The notes beneath the pieces were generated by a model, which saw only the letters and a program-made list of their open reading frames with translations, searched no databases and was not told the origin of the DNA. Below, piece after piece: positions 1-7,989 of a stretch of 64,000 bases of DNA. Made by a program: the position numbers and the translations under genes. The first letter of the stretch is position 1. Each line of letters starts with the position of its first letter. Source of the stretch: GCA-002726655 sp046582185 (GTDB lineage Bacteria; Pseudomonadota; Gammaproteobacteria; Pseudomonadales; Azotimanducaceae); the NCBI GenBank assembly GCA_046582185.1, contig JAYGEX010000012.1, positions 1-64,000 of the forward strand, read 5' to 3'.

Positions 1-375
1 TCATTTAGCCGGCCATCAGTCAGCAATGACAATGCCTATTCGGAATCATTGTTTAAGACGATGAAGTACTCGCCTACTTACCCTGATCAACCGTTCTGCG
101 ATTTACAGGCGGCGAGGGATTGGGTAAGTCAATTTGTTGCCTGGTACAACGAGGAACACCGGCACAGCGAAATCCAGTATGTGACGCCTGGTCAACGACA
201 TAGAGGTGACGACGTTGGCATCCTGGAAGAGCGCAAGCGAGTATACGAAGCTGCCAGGGAGCGTCATCCGGAACGCTGGTCTGGAGAGACAAGGAACTGG
301 CTGCAAGTGAAGTCAGTATCACTCAACCCACGGAACGAGAAACCGGAGGCGGAAGAGGTGAAAAAGGCAGCATGA
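1..375 (+). CDS. IS3-family transposase (OrfB), C-terminal fragment cut by window edge
   Basis: The frame is open from base 1, so the gene starts outside the window. It encodes the end of a DDE integrase-core transposase. The run N-D-N-A-Y-S-E-S-L-F-K-T-M-K carries the last catalytic glutamate (bases 43-45), followed by the typical W-Y-N-x-x-H-R-H-S-x-I segment and the P-x-x-R-H motif of IS3-group OrfB proteins. The tail is Lys/Glu-rich. Whether the element is intact upstream cannot be seen. About 65 bases separate the stop from the coaE end, and the right terminal repeat must lie there, but I could not define it without the left end. Confidence 0.85.
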   Translation, partial: SFSRPSVSNDNAYSESLFKTMKYSPTYPDQPFCDLQAARDWVSQFVAWYNEEHRHSEIQYVTPGQRHRGDDVGILEERKRVYEAARERHPERWSGETRNWLQVKSVSLNPRNEKPEAEEVKKAA

Positions 376-440
376 TGTTACACAGAGACGTATCAACTAG
401 CTTGACACCCACCGATATCTAAACTGCAAGTGTTAACTAT

Positions 441-1037
441 TTAAGCGTTTATACGTGCCCATTGCTCTTCGAGTCTGGCAATGAGCTGTGCCTCATCATC
501 ATTATTCTCGATGACGATATCAGCCTTGCTGATTCGTTCATCGTTGCTCAGCTGCGAATCGATTCTGCTCTCGACCGCCTCGCGATCAAAGCCATCTCTC
601 GCGATTGATCGTTCGATCGCGGTTTCACGAGCGACCACGACAACCCAGCTTTCTTGTCCAATGTCTTCCCATCCGGCTTCGAAAAGAACGGCCGCTTCCA
701 GAATGACAATGCCATCGGGGTAGTTTGCTTCAAATCCTGCAATTTCCAGCTCCGCCATACGACGGATTTCCGGCCAGACAATATCCGTTAGTTTGGTAAG
801 TTCATCAGGTTTGCCAAATACCTTGCCTCCTAATATCTTCCGATCGATCTCGTTGTTTTCACTAACTACATCTTCACCAAACGTCTCGATGACCTCCCGG
901 TAAGCCTGTGTGCCGATATCATAGGCGCGATGGCCGAGCTTGTCTGCGTCAATTGAATTAGCCCCTTGTTCAGCTAGCCATTTTGCGGCTGTGGATTTTC
1001 CCGAGGCGAGTCCTCCGGTTAAGCAAATAACTTTCAA
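441..1037 (-). CDS. coaE: Dephospho-CoA kinase
   Basis: This enzyme phosphorylates the 3'-hydroxyl of dephospho-CoA with ATP, the last step of coenzyme A synthesis, in the cytoplasm. The 198-residue length fits the family. The N-terminus V-I-C-L-T-G-G-L-A-S-G-K-S-T is the P-loop (residues 8-16), followed by the D-A-D-K-L-G-H substrate-binding stretch. A P-E-I-R-R motif near residue 87 and the I-L-E-A-A-V-L-F-E-A-G region are typical of CoaE. In many Gammaproteobacteria coaE sits beside pilD/yacG; here it is flanked by an insertion sequence and a transporter. It is divergent from the downstream transporter gene, with only 29 bases between the two starts. Confidence 0.95.
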   Translation of the reverse strand: MKVICLTGGLASGKSTAAKWLAEQGANSIDADKLGHRAYDIGTQAYREVIETFGEDVVSENNEIDRKILGGKVFGKPDELTKLTDIVWPEIRRMAELEIAGFEANYPDGIVILEAAVLFEAGWEDIGQESWVVVVARETAIERSIARDGFDREAVESRIDSQLSNDERISKADIVIENNDDEAQLIARLEEQWARINA

Positions 1038-1066
1038 ATATTTCTCCCTAAACTTGTGTTATAACC

Positions 1067-2422
1067 ATGTCAAAGTATAAGACCGAGGTTTACTTGGCGA
1101 GCACAATAATAACAGCATTACCTGCGCTAAAAGATCATCGAATCCTGAGATTAATCACGCTTGCGTTGTTATATGTTGCACAGGGCCTTCCCATTGGACT
1201 ATTTCAAGTTGCGATCCCTGCCTGGCTGGCAGCGGAAGGATTGTCTGCAGCGGAAGTAGGCGGCTTTATTGCCATCGCTTTTTTACCCTGGAGTTTTAAG
1301 TTGTTAGCCGGCCCGATCATGGATCGATTTTCCTTTCCACCCATGGGCAGGCGGCGACCCTGGGTGATAGCGGCACAGGCATGCATTGTGCTGTCGCTGG
1401 TCCTGATTGCCATAGTGGCTCCAGATCCCTTATCACAACTGGGGTTGTTGGCGGGGCTTGGGTTTGTCGCCAATGCCTTCGGCGCCATACAGGATGTGGC
1501 TGTTGATGGCATGGCAATAGATATCCTTGAGGAAAACGAGAGGGCGCAGGCCAATGCGTTTATGTTTGGTGGTCAGGTTACCGGCATGTCCGGTTCGGCG
1601 GCGCTCGGTAGCTATGCGTTAACAAATTTTGGCTTGGGTCCGGCTGCGCTGATTCTGGCGATGATAGTTGCGCTTATAATGTTGGTACCATTGCTGATGA
1701 GAGAACGTCCAGGTGAACGATTGTTACCTTGGACGAATGGTGCACCGTCGGAAGAAGCGTTAGCGTCCGTTTCAGAGAAATGGAGTGAGATATTTTCTCC
1801 CTTAATACGCGCTCTGATTTTACCCATGAGTGTTCTTCTTGTGTTACTGGAAGCGCTTAACCGCATGTCTGCAGGAATTCTGCAGGCTATTGGACCTGTT
1901 ATTACGGTTCAGGAGCTGGGATGGTCACAGGCGGATTTTGCTGGTTGGATCGCTGTTACCGGCATCGCTGCAGCAGTCTTTGGTGTGATATTGGGGCCCA
2001 TCGTTGACCGCTATGGTGCGAAAATAACCCTAACGATTATGGTTGGAATACGAATGCTTTTATTTCTGGCTACAGGCTTTTTTGAGAGCTATTGGCAGGA
2101 CGCATTTCTGGTTAAAGGGGTGATCCTGATCATGGCGTTGACCGGGCAAATAGTCACTATTGCCATTATTTCAATGTTTATGCGAATCAGCTTCAAGCGT
2201 GTTGCTGCGACGCAATTTGCGGTCTATATGGCACTGGCCAATTTGGGTCTGTCCATGGGCGCTGCCCTTGTTGCGCCAATGGATGGATTACTGGACTACA
2301 GTCAGATGTTTTATGTCACTGCGGCACTCAACGCTCTATTTCTGGTATTGTGGCCGCTGGTAGATATGGACCGTCACAGCAGTGATATGGCGGCATTGGA
2401 AAATAAACAATTTCGGAGTTGA
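1067..2422 (+). CDS. MFS/PAT-family transporter, AmpG-like
   Basis: This is a polytopic inner-membrane protein of 451 residues with about 12 hydrophobic segments. The N-terminal Y-V-A-Q-G-L-P-I-G-L-F motif, the first-loop G-P-I-M-D-R-F and the M-G-R-R-R-P-W-V-I stretch resemble the AmpG/PAT branch of the major facilitator superfamily. AmpG itself imports muropeptides, and acetyl-CoA transporters also belong to this branch. The substrate is therefore open. The stop is one base before the start of the thiolase-like gene, so the transporter is probably co-transcribed with the thiolase/DUF35 pair and may import its substrate or an allied compound. No amidase or beta-lactamase gene is near, which argues against a strict AmpG role. 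Confidence 0.8.
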   Translation: MSKYKTEVYLASTIITALPALKDHRILRLITLALLYVAQGLPIGLFQVAIPAWLAAEGLSAAEVGGFIAIAFLPWSFKLLAGPIMDRFSFPPMGRRRPWVIAAQACIVLSLVLIAIVAPDPLSQLGLLAGLGFVANAFGAIQDVAVDGMAIDILEENERAQANAFMFGGQVTGMSGSAALGSYALTNFGLGPAALILAMIVALIMLVPLLMRERPGERLLPWTNGAPSEEALASVSEKWSEIFSPLIRALILPMSVLLVLLEALNRMSAGILQAIGPVITVQELGWSQADFAGWIAVTGIAAAVFGVILGPIVDRYGAKITLTIMVGIRMLLFLATGFFESYWQDAFLVKGVILIMALTGQIVTIAIISMFMRISFKRVAATQFAVYMALANLGLSMGAALVAPMDGLLDYSQMFYVTAALNALFLVLWPLVDMDRHSSDMAALENKQFRS

Positions 2423-2423
2423 A

Positions 2424-3620
2424 ATGAGTCAAGCAAGGGAAGCGGCGATCGTCGGTATTCATGAATACCCGTCTCGTGACGTCGAAGGTGAAGTGAGTGC
2501 CCTGCAAATCAAGGCAGAGTCCGCCGCCAGAGCACTGGAAGATGCTGGTTTGAATTGGTCGGATGTGGATGCGATCTACGATGCGGGTGAAGGTGGCGGT
2601 ATGATGAGCGGCTTGACCATCTCTGAATATTTTGGGCTAAGGCCAGACGTAATAGATACCACTGCTGTTGGTGGTACCTCCTTTGAATTTCACGCGGCGC
2701 ACGCCAGAAGAGACATCGCTGCCGGAAGGGCAAAGGTGGCGCTCCTGACTTATGGTTCTACTGCAAAGAGTAACCGCATGGCCATTGGTGTTGGCGGCCG
2801 CGGTGGCGGTGGCGCCCATCCGGCAGAAAACATGGATACATTTGCGGGTATGACCTTGATTGCCAACTATGCAATGGTGGCGCACAGGCATATGCACAAT
2901 TATGGTACTACGAGCGAACAGCTGGCGGAAATTTCAATCGCCACGAGAGCACACGCCATGCGCAATCCGGAGGCAGTTCGCGCCATGGAAGATTTGGAAT
3001 TCCTTGATATACGGGATACGACAATTGAGGATGTTGTTAATTCGCGGATGATTGCAGATCCGCTTCATCTGCTTGAATGTTGCATGATCTCTGACGGCGG
3101 GGGAGCCGTGGTAATTGCCTCACCTGAAGTCGCAAGAGACTGCAAAAAGCCGCCCGTGTGGATCATAGGGTCTGGTGAGGCCACCAAGTATCCTGAAAAT
3201 GGCGGCGATATCACCACAAGTGCGGCGGCGCAGTCAGGGCCCATTGCCTTTGCAGATGCTGGCGTTACCCCTGCTGAAATGGATATCGCCATGATATATG
3301 ACTCCTTCAGCATAACCGTATTGACTCTGCTGGAAGATCTTGGCTTTTGTAAAAAAGGCGAGGGCGGTGCATGGGTTGAAGGCGGGCGATTGAGGTTTGA
3401 TCGACCCGATGACGGCCCGGCGCTGAATACAGATGGTGGCGGCCTTTCATCTAACCATCCGGGTATGCGGGGCATATTCCTTTTGATAGAGGCGGCGCGT
3501 CAATTAAGGGGCGAATCAAGGTCACAAGTCGCAGACGCAAAACTCGCAGTTGCCCATGGCAACGGTGGCATGCTGGGTAGCCGACATGCAGCTGGAACAA
3601 TCATCCTGGGGAAGGACTAA
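2424..3620 (+). CDS. Thiolase-fold protein (SCP-x/Ltp2-like), probable acyl-CoA lyase or ligase partner of DUF35
   Basis: This 398-residue protein has thiolase-superfamily layout. A-V-G-G-T-S-F-E-F-H (about 81-90) stands where canonical thiolases carry the nucleophilic cysteine in a C-x-S/T-G motif, and no cysteine is present there. The C-terminal V-A-H-G-N-G-G-M-L-G region is also typical of the lipid-transfer-protein branch. In that branch Ltp2-type proteins work with a DUF35 subunit as retro-aldolases in steroid side-chain degradation, while others are HMG-CoA or acetoacetyl-CoA synthases. The next gene is a DUF35 protein overlapping by TAATG, so a complex is likely. I chose the ATG preceded by GGAG rather than the longer frame that overlaps the transporter gene. 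The substrate is unknown. Confidence 0.85.
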   Translation: MSQAREAAIVGIHEYPSRDVEGEVSALQIKAESAARALEDAGLNWSDVDAIYDAGEGGGMMSGLTISEYFGLRPDVIDTTAVGGTSFEFHAAHARRDIAAGRAKVALLTYGSTAKSNRMAIGVGGRGGGGAHPAENMDTFAGMTLIANYAMVAHRHMHNYGTTSEQLAEISIATRAHAMRNPEAVRAMEDLEFLDIRDTTIEDVVNSRMIADPLHLLECCMISDGGGAVVIASPEVARDCKKPPVWIIGSGEATKYPENGGDITTSAAAQSGPIAFADAGVTPAEMDIAMIYDSFSITVLTLLEDLGFCKKGEGGAWVEGGRLRFDRPDDGPALNTDGGGLSSNHPGMRGIFLLIEAARQLRGESRSQVADAKLAVAHGNGGMLGSRHAAGTIILGKD

Positions 3621-4033
3621 TGAGTGAGCCAACAAGACCACTGCCACGAGCAGACGAAATGGATACCCGGGAATTTTGGGCGTTCACCAAGGAAAAAGAA
3701 TTTCGTTATCAGCAATGTGATAGCTGCGACAAGGTTATTTTCTATCCTCGCAGGCATTGCACTGGCTGTACGTCCGGGACCCTGCAATGGAAAGTAGCGT
3801 CAGGTAAAGGCACGATATATACCTATAGTGTGGTACGACAGAGTTACCATCCATTTTTCAGAAACAAGGTGCCCTATGCCGTGGCATGGATCGACATGGA
3901 TGAAGGCCCACGCATTCTGTCAAATGTAGTCGGGGTAGAGGATGCCCTGAATGACGTGGAAATAGGCATGAAGGTAGAGGTCGAATGGGAAGAGCACGAG
4001 CATTTGAATATACCGCTCTTTAAGCCAGTCTAG
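3620..4033 (+). CDS. DUF35 / Zn-ribbon OB-fold acyl-CoA-associated protein
   Basis: This small partner protein (137 aa) carries a rubredoxin-like zinc ribbon, C-D-S-C (33/36) and C-T-G-C (47/50), followed by an OB-fold. The family bridges thiolase-fold enzymes and helps channel acyl-CoA intermediates; the ChsH2-Ltp2 and archaeal thiolase-DUF35-HMGCS complexes are the characterised examples. The start overlaps the stop of the preceding thiolase-like gene in TAATG, implying translational coupling and fixed stoichiometry. The final I-P-L-F-K-P-V is the usual C-terminal ending of DUF35 proteins. Confidence 0.9.
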   Translation: MSEPTRPLPRADEMDTREFWAFTKEKEFRYQQCDSCDKVIFYPRRHCTGCTSGTLQWKVASGKGTIYTYSVVRQSYHPFFRNKVPYAVAWIDMDEGPRILSNVVGVEDALNDVEIGMKVEVEWEEHEHLNIPLFKPV

Positions 4034-4036
4034 TAT

Positions 4037-4106
4037 TGGGGTCGAAGTAAAGTGCCAGAGTAAACCGCTTTAAGGTAGCCTATTCTGGCATTTTACTTCG
4101 ACCCCA
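4037..4106. repeat. REP-like hairpin 1 (26-bp arms)
   Basis: Two 26-base arms (4037-4062 and 4081-4106) pair at 24 positions by Watson-Crick rules and at the other two by G-T wobble, with an 18-base loop. The left arm ends in AGTAAAGTGCCAGAGTA, which is present identically in a second hairpin at 11205. The element lies between two convergent genes, the usual site of REP/BIME-type extragenic palindromes or bidirectional terminators. The rest of the 4034-4434 gap shows no gene-like frame or clear promoter. Confidence 0.75.
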
Positions 4107-4434
4107 TTTCCCCCGTCTTTCATAATCTTGACTTGCGTCAAGGAAAGGATTGCTTGGACGCAACGGCATTCCCGGTTACTGACATGGATCAATGTTTCTA
4201 GCGCACGACTAATTTAAGTTTGGCAACCATCTCAACATTGAAATGGAACAATCGATGAGCCAGCTTGAAAATTTATAAGAATCAGATACAACAAAACAAA
4301 ATCTACTCGACAGCTACGATGCCGTGATGCAGGTCAGTTGGAACTTTGACTACGAGGGGGCGGTTAAAAAGGTAGATATTAACCTTCACTTTTATGGTCT
4401 CTGTTGCCTACCTCCATCATCCCCTGGGGTTTTT

Positions 4435-6126
4435 CTATATCTTGGGTTGATTGCGTAAGATGCGCCCTGCTCTTTGGCCGGTCAGTTCGCCATTTTCGAC
4501 AATGATACTGCCATTACATATTGTTGCCAGATAACCTTTGGCCTTTTGAGTAAGGCGTGGAGTATCGTCCGGGAAATCACGGACTAGTGTTGGTTGACCC
4601 TCGATAACACGATCGACATCAATCACATTAATATCCGCCCGCATGCCAACTGCTAGAGTGCCGAGATCTTCAAATCCCAGGATGCGCGCTTGTGCACTCG
4701 TTAGCATTCGAATCGTCTCGGCTAAAGTGAAGGTGCCTTTCTCTCGATGCCAATGTGAAAGCATAAAAGTTGACCAACCTGCATCTATAATCTGGGTAAG
4801 GTGCGCACCAGAATCGCCAAGGCTTGGTAGTATCCAGTCATTCTTGAGGAATTCTTCCATCGCAGCGTAATCATGATTGCCGAAGCGAACATGGAAGAGT
4901 GCTTTACCATTACTTTCGAGCATAAAACGTAGCCAGGTTTCAGCGGGATGTTCACCCGCTGCCTTGGCCATGGCAGGCAAACTCTCGTCATCGCCTTTTG
5001 TATAATTGGGTGAGTCGCCATCGCCGAGCCAGTAGAAGTTCTTTACCCACATATCGAGACCTGCACCAGTATTGTCGCCGCCCATTTCTCTTGCCTCATT
5101 GATCAGCGTAGCGCGGGTATCCGCATCCTGGATGGCAGCAAGACGGGCCGGGAAATCGAGTTTGATTAGATCTTTCCATGCCGGAGTCATGAACATGATG
5201 TTGGTTTTGAGACCAGAAAGGAATCCGAAGGAACGAGGTAGAGCGAGTCCTGTAATGTCTATACCCTCAGCTAACATTGATTCGATAGGGTCAATATACG
5301 CATTGGCTTTTCCGGGTCCACCTGGAATGTGAGGGGCAGTGAAAATAACGCGTGTTTGTGCGGCTAGTCCCTGTTCACGTAATAGGGCTAATTCGGAATC
5401 CAAGCGCGAGTATTCGAGTACGTTCTGTATCAGGCCGTTATTTTCGCCTACGGCTTTTGCGATAGCGACCATCTCCTCGGTTTTAGCAAACGTACCTGGA
5501 ATGCAGCGACCATCAGGCATTTTGTGTGCGACCAGGCGACTGCTTGAGAACCCGATCGCGCCCTCTGCGACTGATTTTCCCGCAAGTTCTGCCATCTGGG
5601 TAATTTCATCTGTAGTGGGTTCTTCATCAACGCCTCGTTCTCCCATCACATAGGTTCGGATAGCGCAATGGCCGACCATGCCGACCAGGTTTATAGAAGG
5701 ATTCAGTTTCTCAAGAGAATCGAGGTATTCGCCATAGCTTTCCCAATCCCAGGGAAGGCCATTGAGGATGACTGAGCTGGGGATATCTTCAACAGACTCC
5801 ATCATGCCGGCAAGGTACTCGCGATCTTCAGGCTTGCAGGGCGCAAATGTCACTCCACAGTTTCCGATTAATGCCGTCGTTACGCCATGCCAGACGACGG
5901 GTGTGAGATCAGGATCCCATCCAGCTTGTGCATCCAGATGAGTATGAAGATCGACGAATCCCGGTGTTACCGCATGTCCTGTTGCATCGATTTCTCTACT
6001 GCCCGTGCCTTCGACGACGCCCACCGCAACGATGGTATCGTTGTCGATGGCGACATCGCCTATATAAGGTTCAGATCCGGTGCCGTCAACAATAAGACCG
6101 TCACGTATGATGAGATCATGTGCCAT
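4435..6126 (-). CDS. N-acyl-D-amino-acid deacylase-like amidohydrolase
   Basis: This is a metal-dependent amidohydrolase of 563 residues, in the D-aminoacylase/dihydroorotase-like family. Visible features are the N-terminal beta-sandwich (I-I-R-D-G-L-I-V-D-G-T-G), the metal motif P-G-F-V-D-L-H-T-H-L-D (H61, H63), G-N-C-G-V-T-F-A-P-C with C90 at the position used as a metal ligand in D-aminoacylases, G-H-C-A-I-R, and a late G-D-S-G-A-H motif. Family members release D-amino acids or hydrolyse related amides; the exact substrate is not readable. I chose the internal ATG (M-A-H-D-L) because GGAGCAC lies just upstream; the longer frame adds six residues without a ribosome site. Confidence 0.85.
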   Translation of the reverse strand: MAHDLIIRDGLIVDGTGSEPYIGDVAIDNDTIVAVGVVEGTGSREIDATGHAVTPGFVDLHTHLDAQAGWDPDLTPVVWHGVTTALIGNCGVTFAPCKPEDREYLAGMMESVEDIPSSVILNGLPWDWESYGEYLDSLEKLNPSINLVGMVGHCAIRTYVMGERGVDEEPTTDEITQMAELAGKSVAEGAIGFSSSRLVAHKMPDGRCIPGTFAKTEEMVAIAKAVGENNGLIQNVLEYSRLDSELALLREQGLAAQTRVIFTAPHIPGGPGKANAYIDPIESMLAEGIDITGLALPRSFGFLSGLKTNIMFMTPAWKDLIKLDFPARLAAIQDADTRATLINEAREMGGDNTGAGLDMWVKNFYWLGDGDSPNYTKGDDESLPAMAKAAGEHPAETWLRFMLESNGKALFHVRFGNHDYAAMEEFLKNDWILPSLGDSGAHLTQIIDAGWSTFMLSHWHREKGTFTLAETIRMLTSAQARILGFEDLGTLAVGMRADINVIDVDRVIEGQPTLVRDFPDDTPRLTQKAKGYLATICNGSIIVENGELTGQRAGRILRNQPKI

Positions 6127-6249
6127 GATTGTGCTCCTATACAAGACTCAGTCTTGGTTACTGCTTTGGTTGATGAGTAGGGTAAGACAAGAGAGTACAT
6201 CAATTAAAGTAGGGCATCTAACTATTAGATACCCAGCTACGTGAGTAGT

Positions 6250-7044
6250 TTAAGAACAAGCCACTGACCCACCATCACAGGTAATCACTTCGCCCACTGT
6301 ATAGGCACCCGCCCGGGAACTTAAGAATATTGCCAATCCAGTAATATCTTCCATGGTACCCACGCGTTTGCTCGGATTGCCTTTGGCGACCAAATCCCAA
6401 TCGATATCAGTATCACCACCGCCACCCACGCCAGTACTTAGCATCCAGGTTGGAAAGGGTCCGGGTGCGATAGCATTGCAAATAATATGGCGTTTTATCA
6501 GATGGCCTGCCAGTACTCGGGTTAAATGATGCACTGCGGCCTTTGAAGGACCGTATGAATAAGTTTCGAAGGCCGGAGACTTAATGCCATCAACGGAGCC
6601 GATATTGATCACACGGGCAGGACTTTGCGCACTGCCTGATTTCTCCAGGAAAGGCAGCATTTTCTGTATGAGAAAGAATACGCCTTTAACATTGGTATCC
6701 ATCACCTTGTCCCAACCCATTTCCGGAAAATCTTCCAGAGGCGCGCCCCAGGAAACACCGGCATTGTTCACCAGGATATCCAGTTGGTCTTCGTTCTCAG
6801 CAAACTTGGCGACGGCAGCCTCTATGCCTTCAAGTTTAGAAAGATCAGCGGGAATGGAAATACACTCGCCTTTATAGGTTTCACTCAGGCGTCTGGCGGT
6901 CTCGTCGCAAACATCTGCCTTTCTGGAGCTGATATAAACCTTGGCGCCACTAGCCAGGAAGCCAGCCGCTATCATCTCGCCAATACCACGAGAGCCACCG
7001 GTCACGAACGCGACCTTACCTTTAATTGAAAACAGATCCTGCAT
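6250..7044 (-). CDS. SDR-family NAD(P)-dependent oxidoreductase
   Basis: This is a classical short-chain dehydrogenase of 264 residues. The Rossmann motif is T-G-G-S-R-G-I-G, followed by N-N-A-G and the catalytic S in I-N-I-G-S-V-D-G with Y-G-P-S-K (YxxxK). It ends in G-G-S-V-A-C-S. Proteins of this type oxidise or reduce secondary alcohols and 3-hydroxyacyl groups. A good ribosome site (AGAGGTAAGAATT) precedes the ATG. It follows the next SDR gene on the same strand with only about 45 bases between, so the two are probably one transcript. Confidence 0.9.
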   Translation of the reverse strand: MQDLFSIKGKVAFVTGGSRGIGEMIAAGFLASGAKVYISSRKADVCDETARRLSETYKGECISIPADLSKLEGIEAAVAKFAENEDQLDILVNNAGVSWGAPLEDFPEMGWDKVMDTNVKGVFFLIQKMLPFLEKSGSAQSPARVINIGSVDGIKSPAFETYSYGPSKAAVHHLTRVLAGHLIKRHIICNAIAPGPFPTWMLSTGVGGGGDTDIDWDLVAKGNPSKRVGTMEDITGLAIFLSSRAGAYTVGEVITCDGGSVACS

Positions 7045-7090
7045 AATTCTTACCTCTACTTATTTTGGGGGGGGATCGGAGGGCAGTAAA

Positions 7091-7861
7091 CTAAATACTT
7101 CTGCCGCCATCAACATTAATTGAAGTGCCCGTTAGAAATACAGCATCATCAGAAGCAAGGAAGGTCACCGCACCGGCTATATCTGTAGGCTGCGCCATTC
7201 TGCCCAGGGGAATGGTACTAACAAGCCTGGCCTTTTGCTCTTCGCTCATATCATCTGCTGGAATGCCGGTCGCGGATTCCATAAATCCGGTTAAAGATGC
7301 GACGGGGTTCACGGCATTGACGCGAATCTGGTTGCGTGCAACTTCGATGGCCAGACCCTTCGTCATGGTAAGCACGGCACCTTTGGTGGCATTGTAAGGC
7401 GTGACACCTGGTCTTGGGGCAATAGAGCCAATTGATGCGATATTGATAATAGATCCGCCGGTACCTTGTTCAATCATAATGGGCACCACATGTTTACAGC
7501 CCAGGAAAACGCCCCGGACGTTTACGGCAAATACTGCATCAAATTCCTCAACAGATATTTTCCACATCAGTTTGTTCAGGTGGCTGTACCCGGCATTGTT
7601 AACCAATACATCAATGCCACCAAAGGAAGTGTTCGCCTGCTCAACCATGGCGATAACATCCGCTTCCTCGGCAACATTCGTGATGTTTGTTTCAATCTTT
7701 CCTGCCACCTGAATATTGTTAGCGACCGCCTCAACACCTTCGGCGTTAATGTCTGATAAGAGTACGTTGGCGCCTTCACTCGCAAAACGCTTGGCAATTG
7801 CTGCGCCAAAACCGGAACCTGCACCGGTGACGATCACATTTTTACCTTCGAATCGATTCAA
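7091..7861 (-). CDS. SDR-family oxidoreductase (FabG-like)
   Basis: This is a second short-chain dehydrogenase, 256 residues. It has T-G-A-G-S-G-F-G, N-N-A-G and the catalytic set S in I-N-I-A-S-I-G and Y-N-A-T-K. An aspartate (L-L-S-D-I-N) after the second beta strand usually indicates NAD(H) preference. CAGGAGAAC gives a clear ribosome site. It is transcribed away from the TPP-enzyme gene at 7990, so a divergent promoter region of about 130 bases lies between them, suggesting common control of an aldehyde/ketone pathway. The substrate is unknown. Confidence 0.9.
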   Translation of the reverse strand: MNRFEGKNVIVTGAGSGFGAAIAKRFASEGANVLLSDINAEGVEAVANNIQVAGKIETNITNVAEEADVIAMVEQANTSFGGIDVLVNNAGYSHLNKLMWKISVEEFDAVFAVNVRGVFLGCKHVVPIMIEQGTGGSIINIASIGSIAPRPGVTPYNATKGAVLTMTKGLAIEVARNQIRVNAVNPVASLTGFMESATGIPADDMSEEQKARLVSTIPLGRMAQPTDIAGAVTFLASDDAVFLTGTSINVDGGRSI

Positions 7862-7989
7862 TTTGTTCTCCTGATTGTAATAGTCGTTTGTATTAGCTTT
7901 TAGTAGTCATATTGAGTTTTGGACTAAATATACCGAAACCTTGCGAGTCTGTGTATGGTATGGGTATAGAAAAATATTAAGGGGAGAAT

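Noticed and set aside
1..440. Terminal inverted repeat of the insertion sequence
   Set aside because: Only the right side of the element is in the window; without the left end the boundary cannot be set.
1067..2422. Assignment of the transporter as AmpG (muropeptide permease)
   Set aside because: Motifs fit the wider PAT branch, but the neighbours are acyl-CoA enzymes and no peptidoglycan-recycling genes are present.
2382..2423. Upstream start for the thiolase-like gene inside the transporter gene
   Set aside because: The extra 14 residues are not family-like; the ATG at 2424 has a GGAG site and gives the normal N-terminus.
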